Positions 16,338 to 25,179 of a stretch of DNA of 64,000 nucleotides are shown piece after piece (position 1 is the first letter of the stretch; each line of letters begins with the position of its first letter). Origin of the DNA: an uncultured Oscillospiraceae bacterium (lineage in GTDB: Bacteria > Bacillota > Clostridia > Oscillospirales > Oscillospiraceae). The notes beneath the pieces are model-generated. The model did no database searches and was not told the origin of the DNA. It was given only the letters and a program-made list of their open reading frames with translations. The stretch covers positions 12,831-76,830 of the forward strand of contig CAKTNN010000005.1 in the NCBI GenBank assembly GCA_934589065.1, in the 5' to 3' direction. The translations under genes and the position numbers were made by a program.

Positions 16338-17195
16338 ATGACGACTCTTTACGAAGGTGCCTTTGCAAAGGTAAACCTTACTCTGGATGTATTGGGTAAG
16401 CGGGAAGACGGCTACCACGATTTGAAAAGCGTTATGCAGACCATCTCCATTCGGGATGACGTGGAAATTGATGTGGGTACGGGGAAACCCTGGACGCTTT
16501 CCTGCAGCCGGGAGGATTTGCCCCAGGACGAAACCAACCTTGCCTGGAAGGCGGCAAAGATTTTTTGCGACAGCCTGAAAATCGATCCGGACGGAATTGC
16601 CATTCGCATTACCAAGCGCATTCCCTCCGGCGCAGGCCTGGGTGGCGGAAGCGCCGATGCAGCCGCGGTGCTGCGGGCACTGAATCGGCACTTTGATTCC
16701 CCTTTGTCCATCCTTGCCCTGGCGGAGCTGGGGGCTCAGGTGGGCAGCGACGTTCCGTTTTGCGTGCTGGGAGGCACGGCAATGGTAGAGGGAAGGGGAG
16801 AGCGGCTGCAAAAGCTGCCGGACCTTCCGGAGTGTGTGTTTGTTGTGTGCAAGCCGGAGTTCTCCGTATCCACCCCGGAACTTTACCGGAAGCTGGATAC
16901 CGTTGCCATTGCTCACCACCCGGATAATCAGGCGATGGAAACAGCGCTGCTTACCGGGGACCTGGAGAAGATTGCCGAAAATGTTTACAATGTGTTTGAC
17001 CCTGTGGTTACCCAGGATCATCTGGAACTGAACTATATCAAATCCGTGTGCAATACCTACGGGGCGCTGTGCCAGCAGATGACCGGCTCCGGCAGCGCGG
17101 TGTTTGCAATCATGCCGGATTTTGAAATGGCAGCCGTGGTGTGCAATATGCTTAAAGAGAACTATCCCCAGGTTTATCTGGCAAAAGCTGTATAA
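16338..17195 (+). CDS. ispE: 4-diphosphocytidyl-2-C-methyl-D-erythritol kinase
   Basis: GHMP-family kinase of the MEP pathway, acting between IspD and IspF. The 285 residues carry AFAKVNLTLDVLGKREDGYH at the start, the GHMP ATP loop RIPSGAGLGGGSADAAAVL near 95-110, GSDVPFCVLGGTAMVEGRGE, and the late TGSGSAVFA glycine motif. The start has AAAAGGAG at good spacing. It heads a group with spoIIR, addB and addA downstream, although a strong hairpin stands between ispE and spoIIR, so the coupling may be partial. Confidence 0.95.
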   Translation: MTTLYEGAFAKVNLTLDVLGKREDGYHDLKSVMQTISIRDDVEIDVGTGKPWTLSCSREDLPQDETNLAWKAAKIFCDSLKIDPDGIAIRITKRIPSGAGLGGGSADAAAVLRALNRHFDSPLSILALAELGAQVGSDVPFCVLGGTAMVEGRGERLQKLPDLPECVFVVCKPEFSVSTPELYRKLDTVAIAHHPDNQAMETALLTGDLEKIAENVYNVFDPVVTQDHLELNYIKSVCNTYGALCQQMTGSGSAVFAIMPDFEMAAVVCNMLKENYPQVYLAKAV

Positions 17196-17207
17196 TTTTC
17201 CAATGAT

Positions 17208-17266
17208 CCGTCCAGACTGAGGGGTATCGGGCACTTTTTGCCCAATCCCTGTCTGGACGGTGTTTT
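17208..17266 (+). terminator. Long hairpin between ispE and spoIIR, overlapping the spoIIR ribosome binding region
   Basis: CCGTCCAGAC pairs with GTCTGGACGG; inside, AGGG/CCCT and GGGCA/TGCCC extend the stem. TGTTTT follows. The 3' arm GGACGG is the nearest thing to a Shine-Dalgarno for spoIIR at 17269. It may act as terminator, attenuator or translational lock. Confidence 0.65.
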
Positions 17267-17268
17267 AC

Positions 17269-17835
17269 ATGAAAAAGCTGTTTCATTTTCTCCTGGTGTG
17301 CGCGTTGGCATGGGGCTGCTTCTATGCCGGAACGGTTTTGGCGGATCGCCAGGTCTTGTCTGACCAGTGGGTACGGATCCACGTGGTTGCCAATTCGGAT
17401 TCCCGGGAGGATCAGGCGCTGAAGCTTCAGGTGCGCAACGGGATACTGGAGAAACTGGAATCCTGCGGTACTTCCTCGGAGCAGGTTTTGGAAAACCTGG
17501 AGGCGCGTTTGCCGGAAATTCGGGAAATTGCCCAAAATATTCTCCGGGAAAACGGATGTGAAGATTCCGCGGCTGTGACACTGCAAAAGGAGGCGTTTTC
17601 CCGGCGGGAAACCCAGGGGTTGAGCCTTCCGGCGGGGATTTACCAAACCCTGCGCATTACCATTGGAGAAGGTCAGGGGCACAACTGGTGGGGCGTTCTG
17701 TTCCCAAAGCTCTGTTATGGGGAAGCGGAAGACGTTTCTGCTTCTTTAACGGACAGCCTGACGGAAAAGAAGGGCATCCGCTTTTTCTTCCTGGAAAAGC
17801 TGGGGCAGCTGGAACAAAAATGGAAAGGGAACTAG
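17269..17835 (+). CDS. spoIIR: Stage II sporulation protein R
   Basis: Signalling protein made in the forespore and exported; in Bacillus it triggers SpoIIGA to process pro-SigE in the mother cell. The 188 residues begin with a signal peptide/anchor (KKLFHFLLVCALAWGCFYAG) and then show the family core VRIHVVANSDSREDQALKLQVRNGI and, later, LPAGIYQTLRITIGEGQGHNWWGVLFPKLC. The usual WWCVLFP Cys is Gly here (WWGVLFP). The ATG at 17269 was chosen; a GTG 9 nt upstream is in the hairpin. Neither a clear SigF promoter nor a free Shine-Dalgarno is visible. Confidence 0.92.
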   Translation: MKKLFHFLLVCALAWGCFYAGTVLADRQVLSDQWVRIHVVANSDSREDQALKLQVRNGILEKLESCGTSSEQVLENLEARLPEIREIAQNILRENGCEDSAAVTLQKEAFSRRETQGLSLPAGIYQTLRITIGEGQGHNWWGVLFPKLCYGEAEDVSASLTDSLTEKKGIRFFFLEKLGQLEQKWKGN

Positions 17836-17859
17836 GCCCTGAGAAGAAAGGATGTTAGT

Positions 17860-20800
17860 ATGCTTCATTTGCTGTTGGGAAAGGACTGGAAGGTGCTGCG
17901 CCGGGAGGTGCTGCGCCGGATTGCACAGGATGTCCGGCAGAGAAAGCCGGGGCGGGTACTGATTGTGCCGGAACTCATCAGCCATGAGGCGGAGCGGGCG
18001 CTGTGCGCCTGTGCCGGAGATACCGCCAGCCGCTATGCGGAGGTGCTTTCCTTTACCCGGCTGTGCCGGAGCGTATCGGATGAATTGGGCAAGGCCAGCC
18101 GGGAGTGCCTGGATGACGGCGGACGGGTGGTTGCCATGGCGGCGGCGGCACGGCAGCTGTCCAGTCGTCTGAAAGCTTATGCGGCCCTGGAAAGCAAGCC
18201 GGAATTTCTAAAAGAGCTTGTGGATGCGGTGGATGAATTCAAGCGCTGCTGCATCACTCCGGAGGACTTAAAGCAGGCGGCCCTGGCTTCCCAGGGAGCG
18301 TTTGCCCAGAAGCTGGAAGAGCTGGCTCTTTTGATGGAGGGCTATGATAGCCTCTGTGCCCAGGGCAGGCGAGACCCGAGAGACCGGATGACATGGCTCC
18401 TGGAGCAGTTGGAGGACTGCGATTACGGAGAAAACCACGTATTTTACATAGACGGATTCCCGGATTTTACCCGGCAGAATATGGCAATTCTGGAACACCT
18501 GATCCAGTTCAGCCCGCAGGTTACCGTAGCCCTGAATTGCGACTGCGCGGATTCCAAACGCCTGGCCTTTGAAAAGGCGGGGGCAACGGCAGCGGAATTT
18601 CTGCGCATGGCAAAGTGCCGGGGGGTGGAGGTATGCCTGGAGGTGCTCCCAAACCCGCAGGATGACCTGGCTTCCATGGGGGAGAGCCTGTTCCAGGGGG
18701 CTATTCCTGACCTATCCGGTGGGAAAATATGTGCGTACACGGCGGATTCTGCCTGGCAGGAAACCATGGCGGCAGCCGCCAAAATACAGGAGCTGGTGCA
18801 TGGCGGCTGCCGGTACCGGGATATCTCCCTGGTGGTGACGGATACGGCAGCCTACGAGGGACTGGTTGGGCTTATTTTCAAGCGGATGGGCATTCCCTTT
18901 TACCAGGCGGGCACCGAGGAAATCCTGACCAAAAGCGTGATTGCCACGGTTCTGTCCGCTCTGGACGCGGTGGTATCCGGCTTGGAGCAGCGGAACGTGC
19001 TGCGGTATCTTCGCTCCAGTATGTCCCCTTTGACGGCGGACGAATGCGACGGCGTGGAAAACTATGCCATTATCTGGCGCATCCGGGGGAAAGCCTGGCT
19101 GGAGCCCTGGAAAAGCCACCCAGATGGCCTTTCCGGTGCTTGGGACGAGGATAGCCGCGCCAGACTGGAAAAGCTGAATACCCTGCGGCAAACTGCCATG
19201 GAGCCCCTGAAAACGTTGAGCCTGGGCTTTCAGAATGCCGAAAACTTGCAGGAGCAGGTATTGGCGGTGTATGCTTTCTTGCAGGATATCCGTCTGGAGC
19301 AGCGGCTGGAAGAGCTGGCAGCCGCGCTGGATGCCCAAGGGGATAATCGCAGCGCCCAGATTCTCAATCAGCTGTGGGAGATACTGCTGTCTGCCCTGGA
19401 GCAGATGCACGATGTCCTGGGGCAAACCCACTGGGAGCCGGAGCATTTTCTCCGGCTGTTCCGTCTGCTGCTGAGCCAGTACGATGTGGGCACCATTCCC
19501 CCGGTATTGGATGCAGTGCAGGTAGGGCCTGTAACCGCTTTGCGGTGTCATGAATGCAAGCACTTGCTGCTTTTGGGAGCTCAGGAGGGCTGCCTTCCCG
19601 GCTATTCCGGGGCAAAGGGAGTTCTGACAGACCAGGAGCGGGTTGCCCTGCGAAAGCTGGGCGTCCCTTTGACCGGCGGAGCAATGGAGGGCATCCAGGA
19701 GGAGTTTGCGGAAATCTATGGGGTGTTCTGCGGGGCGTCCCAATCGGTAAGCGTCTATTGCAGCGGAGAGCAGAGCTCCTATCTCTTCCGTCGGCTGGGG
19801 CAGATGGCGGGGAAAATCACCCCCGTATCGGAAAACATGGAATTTGCCGGGGCAAACAGCCGGGAGGCCGGTGCATGGCTTGCTCGATGGCGGCAGGAGA
19901 ATGTGGCCCGGGAACTGGGACTGGAAGCCGATTACCGTCAGGCTGCCGACCAGGCAGACTACGATCTGGGAGCGGTGGAGCCTGGAACGGTGAAAAAGCT
20001 CTACGGCAGAAAGCTGGAGCTTTCCGCTTCTCAGGTGGATACCCAGGCGGAGTGCCGGCTTTTGTATTTCCTGAAATATGGTCTGCGGGCAAAGGAGCGG
20101 AAGGAAGCGGAGGTTGACCCGGCGGAGTTTGGCAGCTATGTCCATTCCGTGCTGGAAAATACCGGACGGGCGGTTATGGAGCTTGGAGGGTTTCATCAGG
20201 TCAGCCTGGAAAAAACCCTGGCCCTTGCCAGAACTTTTTCCGATGACTACGCAAAAGAGCGCTTCCGGGATGTGGATTCCAAGCGAAGCCAATATCTGTT
20301 CCGGCGGAACGGTCAGGAACTGGATATGATCGTGGAGGAACTGTGGAAGGAGCTGAATGTCTCTGCATTCCAGCCCGGCGGCTTTGAAGTCGCCTTCGGT
20401 AAGGACGGGAAAATGCCTGCCATTTCCATCCCCAATGAAAAAATGGAAGCTGAGCTCCGGGGATACGTGGATCGGGTGGATATCTGGCAGGGAAAACCCG
20501 GCAGCTTCCTGCGAGTGACGGACTATAAAACAGGACAGAAAAGCTTTGATTACTGCGATGTTTCCCAGGGAGTCGGCTTGCAGATGCTGCTGTATCTGTT
20601 TGCCCTGGAACAGGGCGGTCAGGCTTTGTTTGGGGAAAAACAAAGGTGCGCCGGGGTGGAGTATTTCCCGGCGAGAGTTCCCTATCTCTCCGCAGACGGC
20701 CCTTTGACGCCGGAGGAGACGGAAAAGGAGCGAAGCAAACAGTGGATGCGTTCCGGCCTGTTCCTTCATGACGCGTGTGTACTGGAGGCTATGGAGCCGG

Positions 20801-21114
20801 AAGAAAGCAGAATCCGGCTCCCGGTCAGCCAGAATAAAAACGGAGAGCTGACCGGCGCACTGGCAACCGCCGAGCAGTTCCGGGCGCTGGAAGGGTATGT
20901 ATTTCGTATGCTTGCCGATTTGGTTACGGATATTGCCTCCGGCAATGTGTCCCCAAACCCCTATAGCCGGGGGAGTAGCTTCGATGTGTGCCGTTTTTGC
21001 CCATACGGCAGCGTATGCCATCCGGAGGAGAAGGCCCAGCGCCGGAATTTCCGAAGCCTGAAGGCGGAGGAATTCTGGGAGCTGGTGGAAAAGGAGGAAA
21101 AAGCCCATGGCTGA
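17860..21114 (+). CDS. addB: ATP-dependent helicase/nuclease subunit B
   Basis: Partner of AddA in the RecBCD-like complex that resects double-strand breaks. It has 1084 residues. The C-terminal nuclease shows VTDYKTGQK (catalytic Asp and Lys), and four Cys for an iron-sulfur cluster lie at about 732, 1044, 1047 and 1053, with the same 3- and 6-residue spacing as in Bacillus AddB. The N terminus begins LHLLLGKDWKVLRREV; the Walker A loop (GxxGxGKT) usual in AddB is absent, so this subunit may not bind ATP there. It overlaps addA by 8 bp. The start at 17860 follows AAAGGATG. Confidence 0.93.
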   Translation: MLHLLLGKDWKVLRREVLRRIAQDVRQRKPGRVLIVPELISHEAERALCACAGDTASRYAEVLSFTRLCRSVSDELGKASRECLDDGGRVVAMAAAARQLSSRLKAYAALESKPEFLKELVDAVDEFKRCCITPEDLKQAALASQGAFAQKLEELALLMEGYDSLCAQGRRDPRDRMTWLLEQLEDCDYGENHVFYIDGFPDFTRQNMAILEHLIQFSPQVTVALNCDCADSKRLAFEKAGATAAEFLRMAKCRGVEVCLEVLPNPQDDLASMGESLFQGAIPDLSGGKICAYTADSAWQETMAAAAKIQELVHGGCRYRDISLVVTDTAAYEGLVGLIFKRMGIPFYQAGTEEILTKSVIATVLSALDAVVSGLEQRNVLRYLRSSMSPLTADECDGVENYAIIWRIRGKAWLEPWKSHPDGLSGAWDEDSRARLEKLNTLRQTAMEPLKTLSLGFQNAENLQEQVLAVYAFLQDIRLEQRLEELAAALDAQGDNRSAQILNQLWEILLSALEQMHDVLGQTHWEPEHFLRLFRLLLSQYDVGTIPPVLDAVQVGPVTALRCHECKHLLLLGAQEGCLPGYSGAKGVLTDQERVALRKLGVPLTGGAMEGIQEEFAEIYGVFCGASQSVSVYCSGEQSSYLFRRLGQMAGKITPVSENMEFAGANSREAGAWLARWRQENVARELGLEADYRQAADQADYDLGAVEPGTVKKLYGRKLELSASQVDTQAECRLLYFLKYGLRAKERKEAEVDPAEFGSYVHSVLENTGRAVMELGGFHQVSLEKTLALARTFSDDYAKERFRDVDSKRSQYLFRRNGQELDMIVEELWKELNVSAFQPGGFEVAFGKDGKMPAISIPNEKMEAELRGYVDRVDIWQGKPGSFLRVTDYKTGQKSFDYCDVSQGVGLQMLLYLFALEQGGQALFGEKQRCAGVEYFPARVPYLSADGPLTPEETEKERSKQWMRSGLFLHDACVLEAMEPEESRIRLPVSQNKNGELTGALATAEQFRALEGYVFRMLADLVTDIASGNVSPNPYSRGSSFDVCRFCPYGSVCHPEEKAQRRNFRSLKAEEFWELVEKEEKAHG

Positions 21115-24100
21115 AACATTGACCCCTGCCCAGCGCAGCGCGGTAAGCAACCGGGGCGGAAAGCTGCTGGTCAGCGCAGCCGCAGGCTCCGGCAAGACCA
21201 AGGTCCTGGTTGACCGGCTGATGAGCTACCTGATGGATCCCGTAGATCCGGCAAACCTGGATGAATTCCTGATCATTACCTATACCCAGGCGGCAGCGGC
21301 GGAGCTGCGGGCGAAAATTGCCAACAAGCTGACGGAGCACATCGCCGCAGACCCGGAAAATCGCCATCTGCAAAAGCAGCTCCAGCGGCTTTATCTGGCG
21401 AAGATTTCCACGGTGCACGGATTTTGCAGCGATATTCTCAAGGAGTATGCCTACCGGCTGGATCTGGATGCGGACTTTCGGGTAGCAGACGAAAGCATTT
21501 CCCTGCAGCTGCAGGATCAGGCTTTGCAGGAAATTTTGGACAGTGCCTACGAGAAGCTGGGAGAAGAGCCGGATTTTCGGGCTTTTGTGGATACCCAGGG
21601 CCTGGGCCGCAGTGACCGGGCGCTGCCGGAACTTATAACTCAGGTATATGCCAGTGCCCAGTGCCACCCAGACCCGGACAAATGGCTGGATGGCTGCATG
21701 GAGCAGGCGCTGCCCGCAGTTGAGGACGCAGGGGAAACCCAGTGGGGAAAAAGCCTTATGGAGGAGCTTATGCTCTGGCTGGATGGGCAGATTGCGGCCC
21801 TGACCCGCTGCTGCCAGACAGCCGGGGAGGCCGGAATGGATAAGGTGGCGGATAACCTGGCAGAAACCCTGGCCCAGCTCCAATATCTGCGGGAGAGCCG
21901 AACCTGGGACCAGGTGCACACCCGGATCCAGGTGAATTTTGGAACCCTCCGGTTCCCTACCAAGGGCGTGGACAGCAGCCGTACAGAGGAAATCAAGGCG
22001 GTGCGGGCGGCCTGCAAAAAGGAGCTGGAAAAGCAGCAGAAGGTTTTTGGACGGGATTCTGCCTCTCTTTTGGCAGACCTTATGCAGCTTTCCCAGGCAC
22101 AGCGGGGGTTGGTGAGTCTCGTTAAGCAGTTCAGCCTGGCTTATGCAGAGCAAAAGAAGAAGCGCCGTTTGCTGGATTTTGGGGATCTGGAGCACAAGAC
22201 TCTGGATTTGCTGGTGGGCCCGGAGCGCACCGGCCCCACGGCAGCGGCAAAGGAGATTGGACGCAGATTCCGGGAAGTCATGGTGGACGAATACCAGGAC
22301 TCCAACGGGGTGCAGGATGCCATTTTTGAAAGCCTGACTATGGAGCGGCAGAATTGCTTTTTGGTGGGGGATGTGAAGCAATCCATCTATCAGTTCCGAC
22401 TGGCAGACCCCGGCATATTCCTGGAAAAATACAAAACCTTTCTCCCTGCCGAGATCGCGCAGCCCGGTCAGGGGCGGAAGGTGCTGTTGAGCCACAATTT
22501 CCGCTCCGGCGGTGAGATCGTGGAAGCAGTAAACCATGTGTTTGCCCACTGTATGTCCCCTCAGGTGGGCGGACTGTACTATGGGCAGGAGGAAGCCCTT
22601 CGGGAGGGCATTCCCCATGAGCCATTGCCGGATACGGCGGTGGAGCTCTATGCTATGGAAACCGGTCAGGATTCCGGACAGGAGGAGGCGGATTTTGTCG
22701 CCGCCCGTATCTCGGAAATGCTTCGTGCAGGTTCGCCCATCCGGGATGGGGAGAAAACGCGGGGGGTAACGGAGGACGATATCGTTATTTTGCTGCGCTC
22801 GCCCGGCTCGGTGGGAGAGGATTTTCGCATTGCTTTGGAAAAAAGAGGCATCCGCTGTGCCACCGGGGCAGGAGCGGACCTGCTGCGCACTCCGGAAATC
22901 TGCACCCTTCGGGCGATTCTGCAGACCGTTGCCAATCCGCGGCAGGATATTCCCCTGCTCAGCGCTCTGGCAAGTCCGGCCTTCGGCTTTACGGCGGAAA
23001 ACCTGGCCCAGATTCGCAGTACCGGAAAAAAGGGCTGCATCTACGATGCCATTATCAGAAGCGACCACCCGAAGGCAAGGGCATTTCTGAAAACCTTGGA
23101 GGGCCTGCGGGCAAAGGCAAGGATGAGCAGCTTGACGGAGCTTTTGGAGCACATTTTTCTCCTGACGGGCCTGGATGAAATCTATGCCGCAAGAGATGGG
23201 GGAAACGGGGCCAAGGAGAATCTGCGCACCTTCTTCCAAATGGCGGTGGAGTATGAACAGGGAAACCTTAGTTCTCTGGAACAGTTTCTGGAATACCTGG
23301 ATGACCAGGCGGAGCGCGGGCTTCTGCGCCCCGGCGCTGCCCAGACCGGGGCGGTGACCATTATGAGCATCCACAAGTCCAAGGGCCTGGAGTTTCCGGT
23401 GGTATTCTTAAGCGCACTGTCCCGGAAATTCAACCGGAAGAGCCTGAACCAGCAAATCCTCTGCGATCAGGAGATGGGGTTGGGACTCAACGTGGCGGAT
23501 CAAACGAATCGGGTGCGTTACCCCAGCCTTGCCAGGCTGGCAATTGCCCGGAAGATGACCCGGGAAGCCGTCAGCGAGGAGATGCGGATTTTATATGTGG
23601 CAATGACCCGGGCCCGCGACCGGCTTATTATGACCTACGCTTCCAAAAAGTGCGGGGACACCATCAAAGGACTTGCTCAGCGGATGAATTTGAGCGGAAT
23701 GGAAATGCTGTGTGCCCAGGCCCAGTGCCCCGGGCAGTGGATCCTTTTGGCGGCGCTGCTGCGCACGGAATCCGGGCAGCTGCGGGGCCTAACCGGGGTG
23801 ACGCTGGAGGGAACGGTATCCGATACTCCTTGGAAAATCCGCTTTGTAGAGGCTCCTGAGGAGCAGCCCTCCGCCGTTTTCTCCAAGGAACAGGAAACGG
23901 CAGCCATGCCGGAGGGAGCGCCCGGATATCTCCGGAAAATGCTTGCCTACCGGTATCCCTTTGAAGCGGCAACCCACGCCCCCTCCAAGCAAACCGCCAC
24001 CGGACGAAAGGGCAGGGAAAAGGATCAGGAGGCTGCCCAGGATGCCCCGGAGGAAAAGGAAATCAGGCGCCTTTGGCGTCAGCCTGCCTTTGGCGAAAAC

Positions 24101-24613
24101 AAAAAAGACGGCAGGGCCTACGGCAATGCCATGCACCGGGCCATGCAGTACCTCCACTTTGAGGCCTGCGGAAGTCTGCGAGGGGTCCGGGAGGAAATTG
24201 CCCGCATGAAATCCGAGGAGATCCTGACGGCTCAGGAGGCGCAGATGATCGACTGCGATGCCATCGCCCGCTTTTTTGAAAGCAACGTGGGATGGAGGCT
24301 GCGTGTGGGCAATTCCGTGCTGCGGGAATTCAAGTTCTCCGTTTTGGATAACGGAGAAAAGTATGGCCCTGGTCTGGAAGGGGAGCAGGTGCTCCTTCAG
24401 GGCGTTGTAGATTGCGCACTGGTGGAGCCGGACGGAATTACCATCGTGGATTTTAAAACCGATCGGGTTTCCGAAAGCCAGCTTCCTCAGGCCGTGGGGC
24501 GCTACCGGCTGCAGGTGGAAACCTACAAAGAGGCTATGGAGCGGATTTTTGAAACGGATGTAAAAAAGTGCTTGCTGTACTTTTTTCATCTCGGTGCCTT
24601 TGCCGAAGTATAG
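21107..24613 (+). CDS. addA: ATP-dependent helicase/nuclease subunit A
   Basis: UvrD-like 3'-5' helicase with a C-terminal nuclease, 1168 residues, acting with AddB in recombination repair. Motifs in order: TPAQRSAVSNRGGKLLV, Walker A SAAAGSGKTKVLVDR (about 25-40), TYTQAAAAELR, TVHGFCSDIL, VDEYQDSN (motif II), VGDVKQSIYQFR (motif III), SIHKSKGLEFPVVF (motif V), VAMTRARDRLI (motif VI) and the nuclease IVDFKTDRV near the C terminus. The start overlaps the addB stop. A hairpin follows the stop and the minus-strand spoVA cluster lies beyond. Confidence 0.95.
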   Translation: MAETLTPAQRSAVSNRGGKLLVSAAAGSGKTKVLVDRLMSYLMDPVDPANLDEFLIITYTQAAAAELRAKIANKLTEHIAADPENRHLQKQLQRLYLAKISTVHGFCSDILKEYAYRLDLDADFRVADESISLQLQDQALQEILDSAYEKLGEEPDFRAFVDTQGLGRSDRALPELITQVYASAQCHPDPDKWLDGCMEQALPAVEDAGETQWGKSLMEELMLWLDGQIAALTRCCQTAGEAGMDKVADNLAETLAQLQYLRESRTWDQVHTRIQVNFGTLRFPTKGVDSSRTEEIKAVRAACKKELEKQQKVFGRDSASLLADLMQLSQAQRGLVSLVKQFSLAYAEQKKKRRLLDFGDLEHKTLDLLVGPERTGPTAAAKEIGRRFREVMVDEYQDSNGVQDAIFESLTMERQNCFLVGDVKQSIYQFRLADPGIFLEKYKTFLPAEIAQPGQGRKVLLSHNFRSGGEIVEAVNHVFAHCMSPQVGGLYYGQEEALREGIPHEPLPDTAVELYAMETGQDSGQEEADFVAARISEMLRAGSPIRDGEKTRGVTEDDIVILLRSPGSVGEDFRIALEKRGIRCATGAGADLLRTPEICTLRAILQTVANPRQDIPLLSALASPAFGFTAENLAQIRSTGKKGCIYDAIIRSDHPKARAFLKTLEGLRAKARMSSLTELLEHIFLLTGLDEIYAARDGGNGAKENLRTFFQMAVEYEQGNLSSLEQFLEYLDDQAERGLLRPGAAQTGAVTIMSIHKSKGLEFPVVFLSALSRKFNRKSLNQQILCDQEMGLGLNVADQTNRVRYPSLARLAIARKMTREAVSEEMRILYVAMTRARDRLIMTYASKKCGDTIKGLAQRMNLSGMEMLCAQAQCPGQWILLAALLRTESGQLRGLTGVTLEGTVSDTPWKIRFVEAPEEQPSAVFSKEQETAAMPEGAPGYLRKMLAYRYPFEAATHAPSKQTATGRKGREKDQEAAQDAPEEKEIRRLWRQPAFGENKKDGRAYGNAMHRAMQYLHFEACGSLRGVREEIARMKSEEILTAQEAQMIDCDAIARFFESNVGWRLRVGNSVLREFKFSVLDNGEKYGPGLEGEQVLLQGVVDCALVEPDGITIVDFKTDRVSESQLPQAVGRYRLQVETYKEAMERIFETDVKKCLLYFFHLGAFAEV

Positions 24614-24617
24614 TTTT

Positions 24618-24648
24618 TCCCCGGAAGGAAAAAATCCTTCCGGGGAAA
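24618..24648. terminator. Strong hairpin between addA and the convergent microprotein gene
   Basis: TTCCCCGGAAGGA pairs with TCCTTCCGGGGAA around a short A-rich loop. A good T-run is lacking on either side, so terminator efficiency is uncertain. Confidence 0.6.
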
Positions 24649-24654
24649 TTTCGG

Positions 24655-24759
24655 TCAGCGCTGGTTCTGATTGTTCTGGTTCTGATTCTGGTTGTTCTGA
24701 CTGTTCTGATTTTTGCTCTGGTTGTTCTGATTCTGGTTGCGGTTCTGATTGTTATTCAT
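24655..24759 (-). CDS. Asn/Gln-rich 34-residue microprotein
   Basis: A very short gene: ATG at 24759, then almost only Asn and Gln codons with two Arg, one Lys and two Ser (start MNNNQNRNQNQNNQ, end QNQR), stop TGA. GGAGG lies 8 nt before the ATG and the spacing is ideal, which argues for real translation. It lies 62 bp downstream of spoVAE on the same strand and before a hairpin, so it could be the last gene of the spoVAD-spoVAE transcript. I do not recognise a named family. Low complexity, charge and size recall small spore proteins, but this is only an idea. It could also be a non-functional repeat tract. Confidence 0.6.
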   Translation of the reverse strand: MNNNQNRNQNQNNQSKNQNSQNNQNQNQNNQNQR

Positions 24760-24821
24760 AGCGTATTCCTCCAAAAGTAATTGCGGAAAAATCCTCCCGC
24801 CCGGATAGTTTGCCCCAATTT

Positions 24822-25178
24822 TCACGCTTTATCCTTGGGGCGGAACAGAAAGCCGGCAAGCAGACCGGCGAATATCGCGGCGGTGATGCCCCCGGCAGTG
24901 GCTTTCAGCCCGCCGGTAAAAATTCCCAAAAAGCCTTTTTCGTCTACGGCATCCTTCACACCTTTGGCAAGCAGATTTCCAAAGCCGGTCAGAGGAACGG
25001 TTGCCCCTGCTCCTGCAAATTCGGCAAAGGGCCCGTAAAGACCCGCCGCACCCAGAATGACCCCGGCAACCACATAGCTCACGAGAATTCTTGCAGGGGT
25101 CAGCCCGGTTTTATCAATCAGGATTTGCCCCACAAGACACAGCGCGCCGCCAATCAGAAAGGCCTTTAGATACTCCAT
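24822..25178 (-). CDS. spoVAE: Stage V sporulation protein AE
   Basis: A 118-residue integral membrane protein of the SpoVA channel that moves dipicolinic acid across the inner forespore membrane. Sequence features: EYLKAFLIGGALCLVGQILIDKTGLTPARILV, then GLYGPFAEFAGAGATVPLTGFGN and a Gly/Ala-rich last helix. The start at 25178 was selected because GGAGG stands 8 nt upstream (inside the spoVAD end); a much longer frame continues upstream but reads through spoVAD in another frame. The gap to spoVAD is 1 bp, so they are coupled. Confidence 0.93.
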   Translation of the reverse strand: MEYLKAFLIGGALCLVGQILIDKTGLTPARILVSYVVAGVILGAAGLYGPFAEFAGAGATVPLTGFGNLLAKGVKDAVDEKGFLGIFTGGLKATAGGITAAIFAGLLAGFLFRPKDKA

Positions 25179-25179
25179 G

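Noticed and set aside
18712..23374. Two long minus-strand open frames (about 820 codons each) across addB and addA
   Set aside because: They lie antisense to clear AddB and AddA motifs, have no ribosome binding site and translate to His/Gln/Pro-rich sequence without recognisable domains. They are shadows of GC-rich coding.
24655..24759. The Asn/Gln codon tract as a microsatellite or CRISPR-like repeat
   Set aside because: The units are irregular multiples of codons in one frame with a start, stop and Shine-Dalgarno; there are no spacers or constant repeats.
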